51,896 nucleotides of DNA. Source: XYA12-FULL-58-9 sp001798605 (GTDB taxonomy: Bacteria > Myxococcota > XYA12-FULL-58-9). Both the position numbers and the translations under genes were made by a program. Of the stretch, positions 32,113 to 40,894 are shown piece by piece. Position 1 is the first letter of the stretch; each line of letters opens with the position of its first letter. The DNA is taken from contig DAINMX010000016.1 in the NCBI GenBank assembly GCA_036736205.1, positions 1 to 51,896 of the forward strand. Reading direction: 5' to 3'. The notes under the pieces are model-generated. The model was not told the DNA's origin and did no database searches. It worked only from the letters and a program-made list of their open reading frames with translations.

Positions 32113-33792
32113 TTATTGGTTGCAACCCGGGTAGAGGCTACCGTTGGTACACTTGCCTGGGCTGGCGATAGCGCCTGCGGCTCCGGCGGCTGCGCTGTGT
32201 CGCACAAAATCGCCGGTGCCTTGGGGATCGCGGACCCATGCTTCAGCGTTAAGCGAAGAATATTCGTAGTCATCGATGAGCATGCCGTTCGGAGTAAGTA
32301 GAAACACTGAATCGCCGCCGTTGTTTAGGGAAAGGGCGAGGGGGGACGACACTTCCACGACCACGCCGGGAGTGTAAAAGAATGGTTCACCTCCGCCAAA
32401 CACCAGAGCAGCCTCACCGGCGGGCAGAGAGAAGTCACCGAAAACGTGGACAATGTAGCCGGAAGAGCCGTTGGCGATTTGAACACCATTCATATCCATG
32501 GCACCGGCGCTGGCGTTGAGAATTTCCACGTATTCATCCTGGCCGGCGACGTAGGTGCCGTCGTTGTTGTAATCTTCACCGCTGGGATCAGCCATGATCT
32601 CGTTGACGACGAGACCACGAAAAGCGGGCAGCGTGTCGCAGTGTCCGTCGTACACGGTGTACCCCCACTCACAAACCGAAGCCGCGCACAAATTGCCATC
32701 ACAAACGAATTCCTGCGCATGCCGGGTCGGACATCCGACACAGGTTCCACCGCAGTAAAGAGTGTCGCCGTCACAGTCGTACTCACAACCGCTGCTCCCG
32801 CATCGGACCGATGAGTTTTCGACTGTGGGGCAAGGAGTGCAGTGATCCTGGCAATGGTCGACCGAGTCGTCGGTCACGCACACGGAGGAGCAATCGTGGT
32901 AACTCCCATCACAGACGAGCTCACAGTCGCCGCTCGAACATACGACAGAACCATTGTCGGCTGTCCCGCAAACGGTACCGCAGTCGCCACAATGCTCACC
33001 ATCGCTCTGCAAGTCGGTACAAGTGCCAGCACATGGCGTCAGATCACTGCCGCTGCAGCGCAACATGACCGCGACCTCTCTGATGCGACGATGCCCACCT
33101 TGATCGTAGAACTCAGCCTTGAAGGTGCGCTCTATCCCGGTGGGCCCCGTGGCCGTTATTGGGTTCGCAAGGTTGATCTCACCCCACTGCAGACTCAGGG
33201 TGAAGGCACCCGCCCCAGTGCCGACAAAGGCACCGTAGCCGGCACTGTTTTGACTGTCTATGAGGGTACCACCGACGAGGTCTTCGACGCCGTTGGGATC
33301 CGTGAGCACGGCGGCGAAGATGAGTGTGTCCCCAGGCGTCATGGTCGAGATGTTTGTGTTGAATGACAGAAAGCTCGGGGCATCGGGGTCAATGGGCTCG
33401 CATTGGTTGTCGGTGTTGCACATCTCCTCCAACCCGCACTTGCCGCAGGACTTACCACATACCGGGTCCAGTCCGCATGACTGGGCACCGCACTCAGGCA
33501 CGCAACCGAACTCGCAACCTGTGGTATCGAATGACAAACACGTGCTCGCGCAGATCAAATTGCCGTTGCCAAGTCCCAGGGACTCACAGGTGGCGTCACC
33601 ATGGTCGGATCCATCACACAGCTCGTTGTCATCCTTGACGTCATTGTCGCAGTTCTTGGGACCCGGGTGAGGAGTGTTTCCATAGTTTGAGGTGGGCGGC
33701 CCATCGTCACACGCAACACCGGCGACCAATCCTGTCAAGCACAACACCCAAAGGTGAAAGCCAAAAATCTCAGTGTGGTGCTGCGTCATCAT
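32113..33792 (-). CDS. Cys-rich lipoprotein with Stig1-like repeats and lamin-tail domain
   Basis: 559 residues; two adjacent ATGs at the start. Signal peptide ends LTGLVAGVAC (lipobox). Residues ~45-130 are Cys-rich (CGLDPVCGKSCGKCGLEEMC). A ~110-residue all-beta domain follows, then blocks such as CTDLQSDGEHCGDCGTVC of the type found in stigma-specific Stig1-like domains widespread in myxobacteria. The C-terminal ~150 residues begin VVNEIMADPSGEDYNNDGTY and include DEYVEILNASAGAMDMNG, the signature of a lamin-tail (LTD) domain, which in bacteria often mediates envelope binding. Probably displayed on the cell surface. The next gene upstream on the same strand is another multi-domain Cys-rich lipoprotein. 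Confidence 0.82.
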   Translation of the reverse strand: MMTQHHTEIFGFHLWVLCLTGLVAGVACDDGPPTSNYGNTPHPGPKNCDNDVKDDNELCDGSDHGDATCESLGLGNGNLICASTCLSFDTTGCEFGCVPECGAQSCGLDPVCGKSCGKCGLEEMCNTDNQCEPIDPDAPSFLSFNTNISTMTPGDTLIFAAVLTDPNGVEDLVGGTLIDSQNSAGYGAFVGTGAGAFTLSLQWGEINLANPITATGPTGIERTFKAEFYDQGGHRRIREVAVMLRCSGSDLTPCAGTCTDLQSDGEHCGDCGTVCGTADNGSVVCSSGDCELVCDGSYHDCSSVCVTDDSVDHCQDHCTPCPTVENSSVRCGSSGCEYDCDGDTLYCGGTCVGCPTRHAQEFVCDGNLCAASVCEWGYTVYDGHCDTLPAFRGLVVNEIMADPSGEDYNNDGTYVAGQDEYVEILNASAGAMDMNGVQIANGSSGYIVHVFGDFSLPAGEAALVFGGGEPFFYTPGVVVEVSSPLALSLNNGGDSVFLLTPNGMLIDDYEYSSLNAEAWVRDPQGTGDFVRHSAAAGAAGAIASPGKCTNGSLYPGCNQ

Positions 33793-33873
33793 GCCGACCC
33801 CTTGTCAAATTCAGGCACTTGCCAACAGCTTGCGGAACTCACAACCGCCCTGGCTGCATGGGTCTCGTGAACT

Positions 33874-36215
33874 CTACGGGATCACCTCGCACACGCCAGT
33901 GCAGGCGTTCGGGACCCAGCCCGTTGGGCAGAAAGCCAAGTCGGTGGCTGTGACACATTGGTTCGAGCATAGAATGGTTCCAAATGGACAGCTGCAGGAT
34001 GCGGTCTCACAACTGAATGTTCGACTCGGTCCACAATAGGGCTCCACATCCATCCAACAGCTCAGCCATGGCGCTTTGCCAGTGACCCATTCAGTGGGCG
34101 TCCCCGGGCACATGAAGCTCGTGATTCCGCGGTCCTCCGGGAGGCAACCGGCAAGCGGAGGCGTCATGTCCGGCATGCTAGCCGTGGAGTAGGCGCACTG
34201 ATTGCCGCAATAATCCACGATGAAGCCATCGGGACACGTGGGCGGGGAGCCATCAGGGGAGTAGCACGATCCAGAACAGGGATAAGTGCCTGTCGGGCAA
34301 GTACAGGTGCCCGTTTCACAATTGAAGACTTTGCCAGAAGGGCAGAATGTGTCGATAGGCCCTTCGGGGCAGTACACCCAAGGTTCTTTTCCGAAAATCC
34401 ATTGCGTCTCGGTCGTTGGGCACGCAAACGACGAGATCCCTCGATCCGCAGGTCCGCAACCGGTGAGCGGTGGGATTGTTACCGTGCTCGTTACCACCTC
34501 ACCATCCCCGGTTGTTCCGACGGGGAAGTCCCCGCAGTAGAGGTGACTCGCACACCATCCGTAGCTGCAATCGGTCCACTCGCTCCAGACGAGACCGCCG
34601 TCACCATCGAAGATGCAAACCCGAGTCTGATTTGCTTCACACTCCCACACCGAGAGAGTCGGGCAGGTATCACCGGAAAGGCAAGTTATCGTGTCTTCAC
34701 ACGATCCAGATGGACATGGTACCCATTCGCTCCAAACGTAACAGCTATTTGCGTCAGTGCCGCACGAACGATGCTGGCCGGTCGAGCATTCCGTGTCACC
34801 GGGTAAGCCACATTCGTCAACACACGCGACACAGGTGAATCCGTCCCCCGCGAACCGCGAGAGACATGCACACGTCCGTCCGCCGGGTGTGTTGGTGCAG
34901 AGAGCGTTAACGTCACAGCCACCATTGGCAGTCGCACATTCGTCATCGTCGGTGCAGGTAACACCGTCACCGCTGTAACCCGTCGGGCACGAGCCACAAG
35001 CGAAGCTGGTGCTTGGAGGCGCAAGGTCGGTGCAGGTGACCCCGGCAAAGCATGGGTTTGGGGCACAAGCATTGAAATCAGCACAGGTGATGCCGTCGCC
35101 GCTGTAACCCGTGGGACACGAGTCACAAGTGAAGCTGGTACTCGGAGGCGCAAGGTCGGTGCAGGTGACCGTGGCAAAGCACGGGTTCGAGGCACACGCA
35201 TTGAAATCAGTACAGGTGATGCCGTCACCGGTGTAACCCGTGGGGCACGAGCCACAAGTGAAGCNNNNNNNNNNNNNNNNNNNNNNNNNNNNNNNNNNNN
35301 NNNNNNNNNNNNNNNNNNNNNNNNNNNNNNNNNNNNNNNNNNNNNNNNNNNNNNNNNNNNNNNNCAGGTGATGCCGTCACCGGTGTAACCCGTGGGGCAC
35401 GAGCCACAAGTGAAGCTGGTGCTCGGAGGCGCAAGGTCGGTGCAGGTGACCCCGGCAAAGCATGGGTTCGAAGCACAGGCGTCGAAGTCGGAACAGTTGC
35501 CCCCGTCACCTGTGTAGCCACTGGCGCAGACGCAAGTGTGGCCTCCGTCGGTGTTGGTGCAAATTCCATGTTCGTTGCAGTCACCGTTAGCGGTCGCACA
35601 CTCGTCGATGTCGACACACGAATCATTATTCAATGTGTACCCGGCATCGCACTCGAGGAAGCATGAACCGCTGCGGCACTCGGGCACGCCGTGGCCTCTA
35701 GGGCACGAATGGCCGCATGCGCCGCAATGGTCGATACTTGTCTTCAGGTTGTTCCGGCACGCGTTCGATCCAGCAAAACCGTTGCTGAAATGGCTGACCG
35801 CAACTGCAATTTCGTCTCCAATGGTTTCTCCTCCAATGTCGTCGTAGCCCGCGTCCGAAGGTCGCGACCAGTACACGGTAGCGATTTTTGAAGGTGCTGC
35901 GATTTGAAAAGTGACTGTGACCGGCTCTGCAAACACGAGCCCATCGGGCTCAAATACGTAAACAGGTGAGAAGACGTCGACGTCATCAGGCGGAGCCATC
36001 GATGTTTCTGTGACTTGAATTGTCACGGAGCCATCTACAGCACCTGCCGGTATGTCGACGGTGAGCTGGTCATCTCCAACTACAATTCGGCCACCGGATG
36101 CATCGATGACCTGTTTTGCAAATGCAAGCGGCAAAGTTGCGTCAGACACCACGCCCGGCTGACATGAACACAAAGACGCAACCATGAGTCTCGCGATCCA
36201 CGAACGTGACAACAT
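33874..36215 (-). CDS. Large lipoprotein: ZU5-like domain, EGF-like tandem repeats, TSP1-like segments (gap inside)
   Basis: One gene, although the 100-N gap splits it into two frames. Start ATG 36215 follows a strong GGGGAGG. Signal peptide ends MVASLCSC (lipid Cys). Residues ~35-145 resemble a ZU5 domain (GGRIVVGDDQLTVDIPAGAV, EPDGLVFAEPVTVTF). Then comes a Cys-rich block and EGF-like units (CATANGDCNEHGICTNTDGG), including a 43-residue unit (SNPCFAGVTCTDLAPP, SCPTGYTGDG) repeated in tandem. Reading on past the gap in the third frame continues the same units and runs without a stop through SCYVWSEWVPC and LVWSEWTDC, which look like thrombospondin type-1 fragments. About 460 residues lie after the gap. 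Domain types are typical of adhesive animal extracellular proteins, so a cell-surface adhesin is likely (inference). Confidence 0.8.
35021..35460. repeat. 129-bp tandem DNA repeats coding EGF-like units, collapsed at a gap
   Basis: The marker GCAAGGTCGG starts at 35021 and 35150 (period 129, 43 codons) and again at 35431 beyond the gap. The gap (35265-35364) falls inside a copy; filling it with one unit would need about 77 bases, and more units would add 129 each. Confidence 0.88.
35265..35364. other. Assembly gap (100 N) inside the EGF-repeat region
   Basis: Placeholder gap within near-identical tandem repeats, so repeat collapse is the likely cause. Confidence 0.97.
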
Positions 36216-36468
36216 TGATTTCCTCCCCTTGGAGTCTTGCCTGGTTTTTCATCCAGTCCGCAGAGCACAACAAAACCACAATACCCGCTACGACCTGACT
36301 TCTTGTTAGTACACCGTCATGCTCAAAGAGCCAAGTGAGGAGGTTCGGTACTGCGCAACCTCGAGCCGCGCCGAGTTGAGTAGCGCGTCGGCGCGCGCTG
36401 CAAGAGCTGTCGATCGCCCTACTCCGATCTCCTGTATCTGGTTGCTCATGGGACGCTCGCTTCTGGAA

Positions 36469-36588
36469 TCAGAAGACCCCGCTGTGAACCTCCGCCTCAT
36501 GTACACACGCGAGCAGATCTCGAGTGATGTCATGGATCTGTGCGTTGCCATGGCTTTGGACATGTTTGGTGAACGTACGAACGGTCAT
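36469..36588 (-). pseudogene. Truncated YjbQ-family (UPF0047) N-terminal fragment
   Basis: 39 codons. Start ATG 36588 has AAAGGA 7-8 bases upstream, a good ribosome site. The peptide starts TVRTFTKHVQSHGNAQIHDI and continues TRDLLACVHEAEVHSG, resembling the start of YjbQ proteins (FTK-...-GN-DIHDIT...). It stops at TGA 36469-36471, where a complete protein would need about 90 more residues. I find no continuation in any frame downstream. Probably a decayed gene left by a deletion. Similarity is from memory of the family. Confidence 0.5.
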
Positions 36589-36641
36589 GGCTTTGTCCTT
36601 TCAGAAGACACACGTTGACTCGTTGGCCGAGGCAGGCGAGC

Positions 36642-36667
36642 CACCACAAGGGGGGCTTCTTTTTCGG
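36642..36667 (+). terminator. Possible plus-strand terminator without an obvious gene
   Basis: AGCCACC (36642-36648) pairs with GGGGGCT (36654-36660) with one A-G mismatch around a short ACAAG loop, followed by TCTTTTT. No convincing plus-strand gene precedes it; the 99-codon frame at 36319-36618 runs opposite to the YjbQ fragment and looks spurious. Confidence 0.4.
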
Positions 36668-36757
36668 TGTTCAACCGGGTTTGGGCCGCGCCGCAGGTTG
36701 AAGATCATTGGAGTGGCGAGTTTTGCCGAGGGAACAATGGCGTCCTGCAGAAACAGA

Positions 36758-37018
36758 TCACACGGATGGCGAAGCCCAAGGTGGATCACCGTCGAAATAC
36801 AAGACATCAGGACACAGATCGGCACCGTTGGGCCACACAATCGTCCCGATCTCAGCGTCCACTGAGACCTCTCGGAACTTTGCGGGATCTTTGAGAATCG
36901 CTTCGAACACCGGACCGCGCATTCTCGGTTCTAGGTCAACTTGCCGGACCTTGCCATCCGCAAACGAAAGCTCCACGGCGAAATCGCGAACGACTTTGAC
37001 ATTGACGATTCGAGCCAT
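36758..37018 (-). CDS. DUF2442 protein, putative partner of DUF4160
   Basis: 86 residues. ATG 37018 preceded by GAGGAG at 6 bases fixes the start; the longer frame is noise. The sequence ARIVNVKVVRDFAVELSFAD, then VDLEPRMRGPVFEAILKD and GTIVWPNGADLCPDVLY, is a standard DUF2442 protein. DUF2442 is regularly found next to DUF4160, and such pairs have been proposed to be toxin-antitoxin-like modules. The role is unproven. The gene begins inside the end of the DUF4160 frame. Confidence 0.88.
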   Translation of the reverse strand: MARIVNVKVVRDFAVELSFADGKVRQVDLEPRMRGPVFEAILKDPAKFREVSVDAEIGTIVWPNGADLCPDVLYFDGDPPWASPSV

Positions 37019-37299
37019 GAGTAACTCCTCGCTACTATATGTAGCGGATCGATCGGTCCAGGCGCTAGTAGTCCTTGCCGACAACGGTCCCAATCTTCAC
37101 CAAGCTCTCTCCGGTGCGCTGAAGCCCACTCCAGGACCATGGCAGCGGCCCTTCGATTCATCTTCCCATTGAGCATTTCCAACGTCTCGATCGCGAATAC
37201 TGCGCTTTCCTCACCATAGGTGGCGTGAAAATGCGGCGGTGCGTGGTCATCGAAGTACATGGTGATCACAATGCCGAAGAATGAGCTTATGCGTTGCAT
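36931..37299 (-). CDS. DUF4160 protein with unusual readthrough tail
   Basis: 122 residues. The first ~82 residues (RISSFFGIVITMYFDDHAPP then HFHATYGEESAVFAIETLEM, ending GPIDPL) match DUF4160, which normally stops about there. The frame instead continues 88 bases into the DUF2442 gene with a tail starting HIVARSYSWLESSMSKSF that looks unrelated. A TAG sits one base out of frame right after GPIDPL (CTACATATAGTAG), so a 1-base indel near 37045 probably removed the natural stop, or the sequence has an error. Gene order DUF4160-DUF2442 is the usual one. Confidence 0.8.
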   Translation of the reverse strand: MQRISSFFGIVITMYFDDHAPPHFHATYGEESAVFAIETLEMLNGKMNRRAAAMVLEWASAHRRELGEDWDRCRQGLLAPGPIDPLHIVARSYSWLESSMSKSFAISPWSFRLRMARSGKLT

Positions 37300-37558
37300 G
37301 ATGTAACCCTTCTATGCCGCATGAGCGGCCGTCTCAACCCAATTGGACGGCCCGAGAGCGAGCGAGAAAGGGAAACGGCCCACAACCATGCCCGCTGTGA
37401 GGGCGCTTTCGTTCGTGGCATGTGCAGCGTGCGTGCAAGAGAGAACCTGAACGAGAATTGGGCACGCGAACAGAACCACTTTTCCATCACCGGCCAAAGG
37501 TCGTAATCCCGTTCCGCAGAGTCGAAACCAAATGGAGCTAAATGACTCGTTCACCTGG

Positions 37559-38659
37559 TCAACGCCGGTTGAACTGCGCGGTCTGGGTGGCTTGCCCGGG
37601 GGCTGGTGCCATCTTGTCGAAGCGATCCTTGTCACGGGCCGCGAGGTGGGCAGCGCCGTCTTGTAACATGTGTTTCTGGGCAAGTTCAAAAATCGCGTCG
37701 TCCATGAGCTGCATGCCTTCGGAGCGGCCTGATTGGATGCTCGAGTCGATCATGTGGGTGTTGCCATCGCGGATGACGCTCGCCACCGCTGGCGTGGCGA
37801 GAAGGATCTCCAAGGCAGCACAACGGCCGCGGCCATCGGCGCGGGGTAAGAGGATCTGAGACACCACGGCGGCAAGTGAGCCGGCGAGAATCGTGCGCAC
37901 CATCCCCTGTTGCTCGCCGGGGAAGACGTCGACGATACGGGCGATGGTGCTCGAGGCGCTGTTGGTGTGCAGGGTGGCGAACACCAAGATCCCCATCTCT
38001 GCGGCATCGAGCGCTCGGGAGATGGTCTCATGGTCACGCAGCTCGCCGAGCAAGAGCACGTCGGCGTCTTCGCGGGTTGCCATGCGGATGGCGTCGGCGA
38101 AACTCTTGGTATCAGCGCCGACCTCACGGTGGGAGAGCACCGATGCCTTGTTTTGATGGACAAACTCCACCGGGTCTTCAATGGTGACGATGTGACGTGA
38201 GTAATTCTGGTTGATGACATCGACGATGCCAGCAAGAGTTGTGGATTTTCCCGAGCCGGTGGGGCCGGTCACCAACACCAAACCGTCACGCAGATGCGCG
38301 AGCCTTTCCACCGCTGGTGGCAGGTTGAGCTGTTTGAGCGGCAACACCTCTTCCGGGATCAAACGAAACACAGCGCCAACGCCGTGCTCTTGATAAAAGA
38401 GGTTGGTACGGAAACGGCCCACGCCCCTTAGCGCATAGGCAAAGTCCATGTCCCTTCGTTCGATGAAGGTTTTCCAGATGTGCTCGGGAGTGATGCCGGC
38501 GAGCGCTGTTTCTAGCTCCTCGTGGGTCACCCGCTCGGTGCCGCCCACCTCTTCGAGGGAGCCATGGCGGCGGATGCGCGGCACGCCACCGGCGACCAAG
38601 TGTAGGTCGGAGCCGCTGTAGTCACGGACGTATTGCAGGAGCTCGTCGATCGGCATCAT
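37559..38659 (-). CDS. pilT: Type IV pilus retraction ATPase PilT
   Basis: 366 residues. The upstream gene ends 6 bases before and carries the AGGTGA ribosome site, so the two are coupled. Motifs: N-terminal YVRDYSGSDLHLVAGGVPRI, Walker A VTGPTGSGKSTTL, Asp-box DPVEFVHQ, Walker B DVLLLGELRDHETI, and His box ILVFATLHTNSASSTI. No zinc Cys4 motif, as expected for PilT. C-terminal RGRCAALEILLATPAV agrees with the PilT AIRNLIR-like region in position. It drives pilus retraction. It is the last gene of a minus-strand run of two pilins and two ATPases. Confidence 0.93.
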   Translation of the reverse strand: MMPIDELLQYVRDYSGSDLHLVAGGVPRIRRHGSLEEVGGTERVTHEELETALAGITPEHIWKTFIERRDMDFAYALRGVGRFRTNLFYQEHGVGAVFRLIPEEVLPLKQLNLPPAVERLAHLRDGLVLVTGPTGSGKSTTLAGIVDVINQNYSRHIVTIEDPVEFVHQNKASVLSHREVGADTKSFADAIRMATREDADVLLLGELRDHETISRALDAAEMGILVFATLHTNSASSTIARIVDVFPGEQQGMVRTILAGSLAAVVSQILLPRADGRGRCAALEILLATPAVASVIRDGNTHMIDSSIQSGRSEGMQLMDDAIFELAQKHMLQDGAAHLAARDKDRFDKMAPAPGQATQTAQFNRR

Positions 38660-38665
38660 GGCAGA

Positions 38666-39718
38666 TCACCTCATCAGGGCTTGGGGCTCGGTGACAAAGC
38701 GTGCGGCTTCTTCGGATGTGACCCTGCGGGTACGTACCAACTCGGCAAGAGACTGATCGAGAGTGCACATGCCATCGCGTTTGAGTTGCTGAGTGGAGAT
38801 GATGAGATGGGTCTTGTTGTCGAGGATGAGCCCACGTACCGCCGGGTTGACCATGAGTATCTCGAGTGCGGGAATGCGCTGGCTCCTGTCGGTGGTCATG
38901 AGCAGCCGTTGGGTTATGACCGCCCGCAAGGTGCCCGAGAGCTGGGAGCGGACCTGCGGTTGGTCTTCAATGGGAAAGACGTTGATCAACCGGTTGATGC
39001 TCTCGATGGAGCTGCGAGTGTGCAGCGTGGCAAAGACGAGGTGGCCGGTCTCCGCGGCGGTGACCGCAAGTGAAATGCTGTCGAGGTCGCGCAGCTCACC
39101 AATCATCATCACGTCTGGATCTTCGCGCAACGCGGCGCGCAGAGCCGGAGCAAAGCCGCCGGTGTGCAGGCCGACCTGACGCTGATTGACGAGGCAACCC
39201 TTGGAGGGGTGCAGGTATTCGATCGGATCCTCGATGGTAATGATGTGGTCGCGGCGTTTCTCGTTGATGATGGACAACAAGGCCGCGATCGTCGACGTCT
39301 TGCCACTGCCGGCGGGACCTGTGACCAAAACCAGGCCGTTTCTGTACTCCGTGAGGCTCTCGAGGTGCGCTGGGAGATTGAGATCTGACAAAGACGGTGG
39401 CGTCTCCGAAATGAGGCGAAACACCGCGTCGAGACCCCGCTGTTGGCGGTAGGCATTGCAGCGGCAGCGACCAACGCCTTCGACCGACAGGGACAAATCG
39501 ACTTGGCCGCATTGTTCGAGTCGGGCCATCTGTTCGGCATTGAGAATGCTGTGAATCAAGGCCGTGGTGGCTTGGGCAGGGATCGGTTTGTCCCCTTTTT
39601 CCAAGAGCTCGCCATTGACTCGTATCCGTAACTTTGCGCCGGCGTGGATGTGAACATCGCTGGCCCCGAGCTGTGCCGCCTTGCTAAGAATATTGGTGAG
39701 AGTACTGGACGCTACCAT
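38666..39718 (-). CDS. Second PilT/PilU-family ATPase
   Basis: 350 residues. N-terminus LSKAAQLGASDVHIHAGAKL, Walker A VTGPAGSGKTSTI (Ala replaces the usual Thr), Asp box DPIEYLHPSKG, Walker B DVMMIGELRDLDSI, His box HLVFATLHTRSSIESI. It resembles PilT more than PilB and has no zinc motif. Two retraction-type ATPases in one locus recall PilT and PilU of Pseudomonas, where PilU needs PilT. Six bases separate it from the downstream pilT. Confidence 0.9.
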   Translation of the reverse strand: MVASSTLTNILSKAAQLGASDVHIHAGAKLRIRVNGELLEKGDKPIPAQATTALIHSILNAEQMARLEQCGQVDLSLSVEGVGRCRCNAYRQQRGLDAVFRLISETPPSLSDLNLPAHLESLTEYRNGLVLVTGPAGSGKTSTIAALLSIINEKRRDHIITIEDPIEYLHPSKGCLVNQRQVGLHTGGFAPALRAALREDPDVMMIGELRDLDSISLAVTAAETGHLVFATLHTRSSIESINRLINVFPIEDQPQVRSQLSGTLRAVITQRLLMTTDRSQRIPALEILMVNPAVRGLILDNKTHLIISTQQLKRDGMCTLDQSLAELVRTRRVTSEEAARFVTEPQALMR

Positions 39719-39778
39719 GGGGCGAGCCTGTTCGGCTTGGGCGCTCCCGTCAAGGGATAAATGGCGACGAGGATGGCA

Positions 39779-40213
39779 CTAGCGGGTGAGCAGCCGCACG
39801 ATATTGGTGCCGGGAACCGTCTGGACATCGCCCATCTTCTTCAGTGCGTTTGTGCAGTCATCTTCGGTGGGTCGGTCGGGGACGCGAAACGTGATGATGA
39901 TCTCCTCGTTGCCTGGCGCGGGGAAAACTTGTGGCGTTGTGTCCCACGGGCTGGCCACCCCCGGAGACAACAACCCTTCGCCAATGAGATTCTCGACGCA
40001 CACGTCTTCGAAGCTCAGGGAGTTGTGTTTCCTTTCGCTGTAGGCGCGCGCAGCTCGCTGCAAGGTTTGCACCATCTGCACAGAGGCACCCACACGACTC
40101 GAGGCAATAAATCCACGGGTGGCAATGACTGCGGTGGCGAGCACTGCCACGGCGGCAATGGCAACCCCAAGCTCGATAAGAGTGAAGCCGCGTCCGTTCT
40201 TACTGTGGTTCAT
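39779..40213 (-). CDS. Type IV pilin-like protein (minor pilin)
   Basis: 144 residues. Leader MNHSKNGRG is cut before FTLIELGVAIAAVAVLATAV, Glu at +5. After the helix comes TRGFIASSRVGASVQMVQTL, which aligns with the pilins at 28849 and 40227, so these three form one clade. The C-terminal part has Cys residues (DVCVEN, DDCTNAL) that could form the D-region disulphide. It ends 60 bases before the PilT-like gene start and follows another pilin by 13 bases. Confidence 0.87.
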   Translation of the reverse strand: MNHSKNGRGFTLIELGVAIAAVAVLATAVIATRGFIASSRVGASVQMVQTLQRAARAYSERKHNSLSFEDVCVENLIGEGLLSPGVASPWDTTPQVFPAPGNEEIIITFRVPDRPTEDDCTNALKKMGDVQTVPGTNIVRLLTR

Positions 40214-40226
40214 GAGGTCACCTCAC

Positions 40227-40703
40227 CTAATTGGAGACAACAGTGATCTGACAGGTACTGCATTTGCACGGTCCCGCTTGTGTCCCAAGCAGACCCATGC
40301 CATTGAGGAGTCGCGTCATGTCCGTGGACATCTCTGTGTTCGGCACGCAGAAGGTGATCTCGAACTCGTCGGTGGTGACACCCAAGGGGAAGGGCCGAAT
40401 GGTCATGTTTTCACCCCAACCTGTGGTCACCTCTTTCGTGATGAGCCCGGCCCTGGAGAGGTTTTCCATGCTCAACTGCTTGTCCGCATCACTGCCGCCG
40501 CCGTAACCCTTGGCGAAGCGCACTCTTTCTGACCAAGCGAAGGCATACCGCTGCAGAGTTTTCACCGACTGCACGGTGGCGTCGGCTTTGCTGCTATTGA
40601 TGAAGCCGCGGGCCATGAGCACGCCCACCGCCAGCATTGTGACACACGCAAGACCAATACCGACCTCCAGCATAGTGAAGCCACGGTTGGGTGCACGTTT
40701 CAT
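40227..40703 (-). CDS. Type IV pilin-like protein (minor pilin)
   Basis: 158 residues. Leader MKRAPNRG, then FTMLEVGIGLACVTMLAVGV with Glu at +5. MARGFINSSKADATVQSVKT is clearly paralogous to the downstream pilin. Four Cys in the last third (FCVPNTE, PCKCSTC) suggest disulphides. First gene of the minus-strand run, divergent from the plus-strand pilins with 191 bases and the (CATG)6 tract between. Confidence 0.87.
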   Translation of the reverse strand: MKRAPNRGFTMLEVGIGLACVTMLAVGVLMARGFINSSKADATVQSVKTLQRYAFAWSERVRFAKGYGGGSDADKQLSMENLSRAGLITKEVTTGWGENMTIRPFPLGVTTDEFEITFCVPNTEMSTDMTRLLNGMGLLGTQAGPCKCSTCQITVVSN

Positions 40704-40750
40704 CTTGTCAGGTTAACACTAGGATGGTGTGGTTCGCAATTGCTGGTGTG

Positions 40751-40774
40751 CATGCATGCATGCATGCATGCATG
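40751..40774. repeat. (CATG)6 self-complementary tetranucleotide tract between divergent pilin operons
   Basis: Six perfect CATG units form a 24-base palindrome flanked by CTGG-TGTG on the left and TGTG-CCAG on the right, so CTGG/CCAG could extend the stem. It lies 48 bases upstream of the minus-strand pilin start and 120 bases upstream of the plus-strand one. Confidence 0.95.
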
Positions 40775-40894
40775 TGTGCCAGTGTGGGAGCGGGTGTGAG
40801 CCAACCATTGTGTGTTTTCGTGTGGTCGGAAGGGCCCGAGTGATCTATGATGGTGGGACGTGGGTCGTGTGATCACCCAAACGTGGGGTTGCCA

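Noticed and set aside
35021..35460. Regularly spaced repeats that might be a CRISPR array
   Set aside because: The 129-bp period is coding, in frame, without spacers; they are EGF-like protein repeats.
34934..35626. Short frames in the EGF-repeat region, some crossing the gap
   Set aside because: Out-of-frame translations of the tandem repeats (SPAPTLRL-type low complexity).
36319..36618. 99-codon plus-strand frame followed by a terminator-like hairpin (and an 85-codon minus frame)
   Set aside because: No ribosome site or recognisable sequence; the minus-strand YjbQ fragment explains part of the interval better.
40741..40800. Possible sigma-54 promoter (TGGCAC near the CATG tract, minus strand)
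   Set aside because: The GG-GC spacing is one base off the required 10, and the -12 element is part of the repeat.
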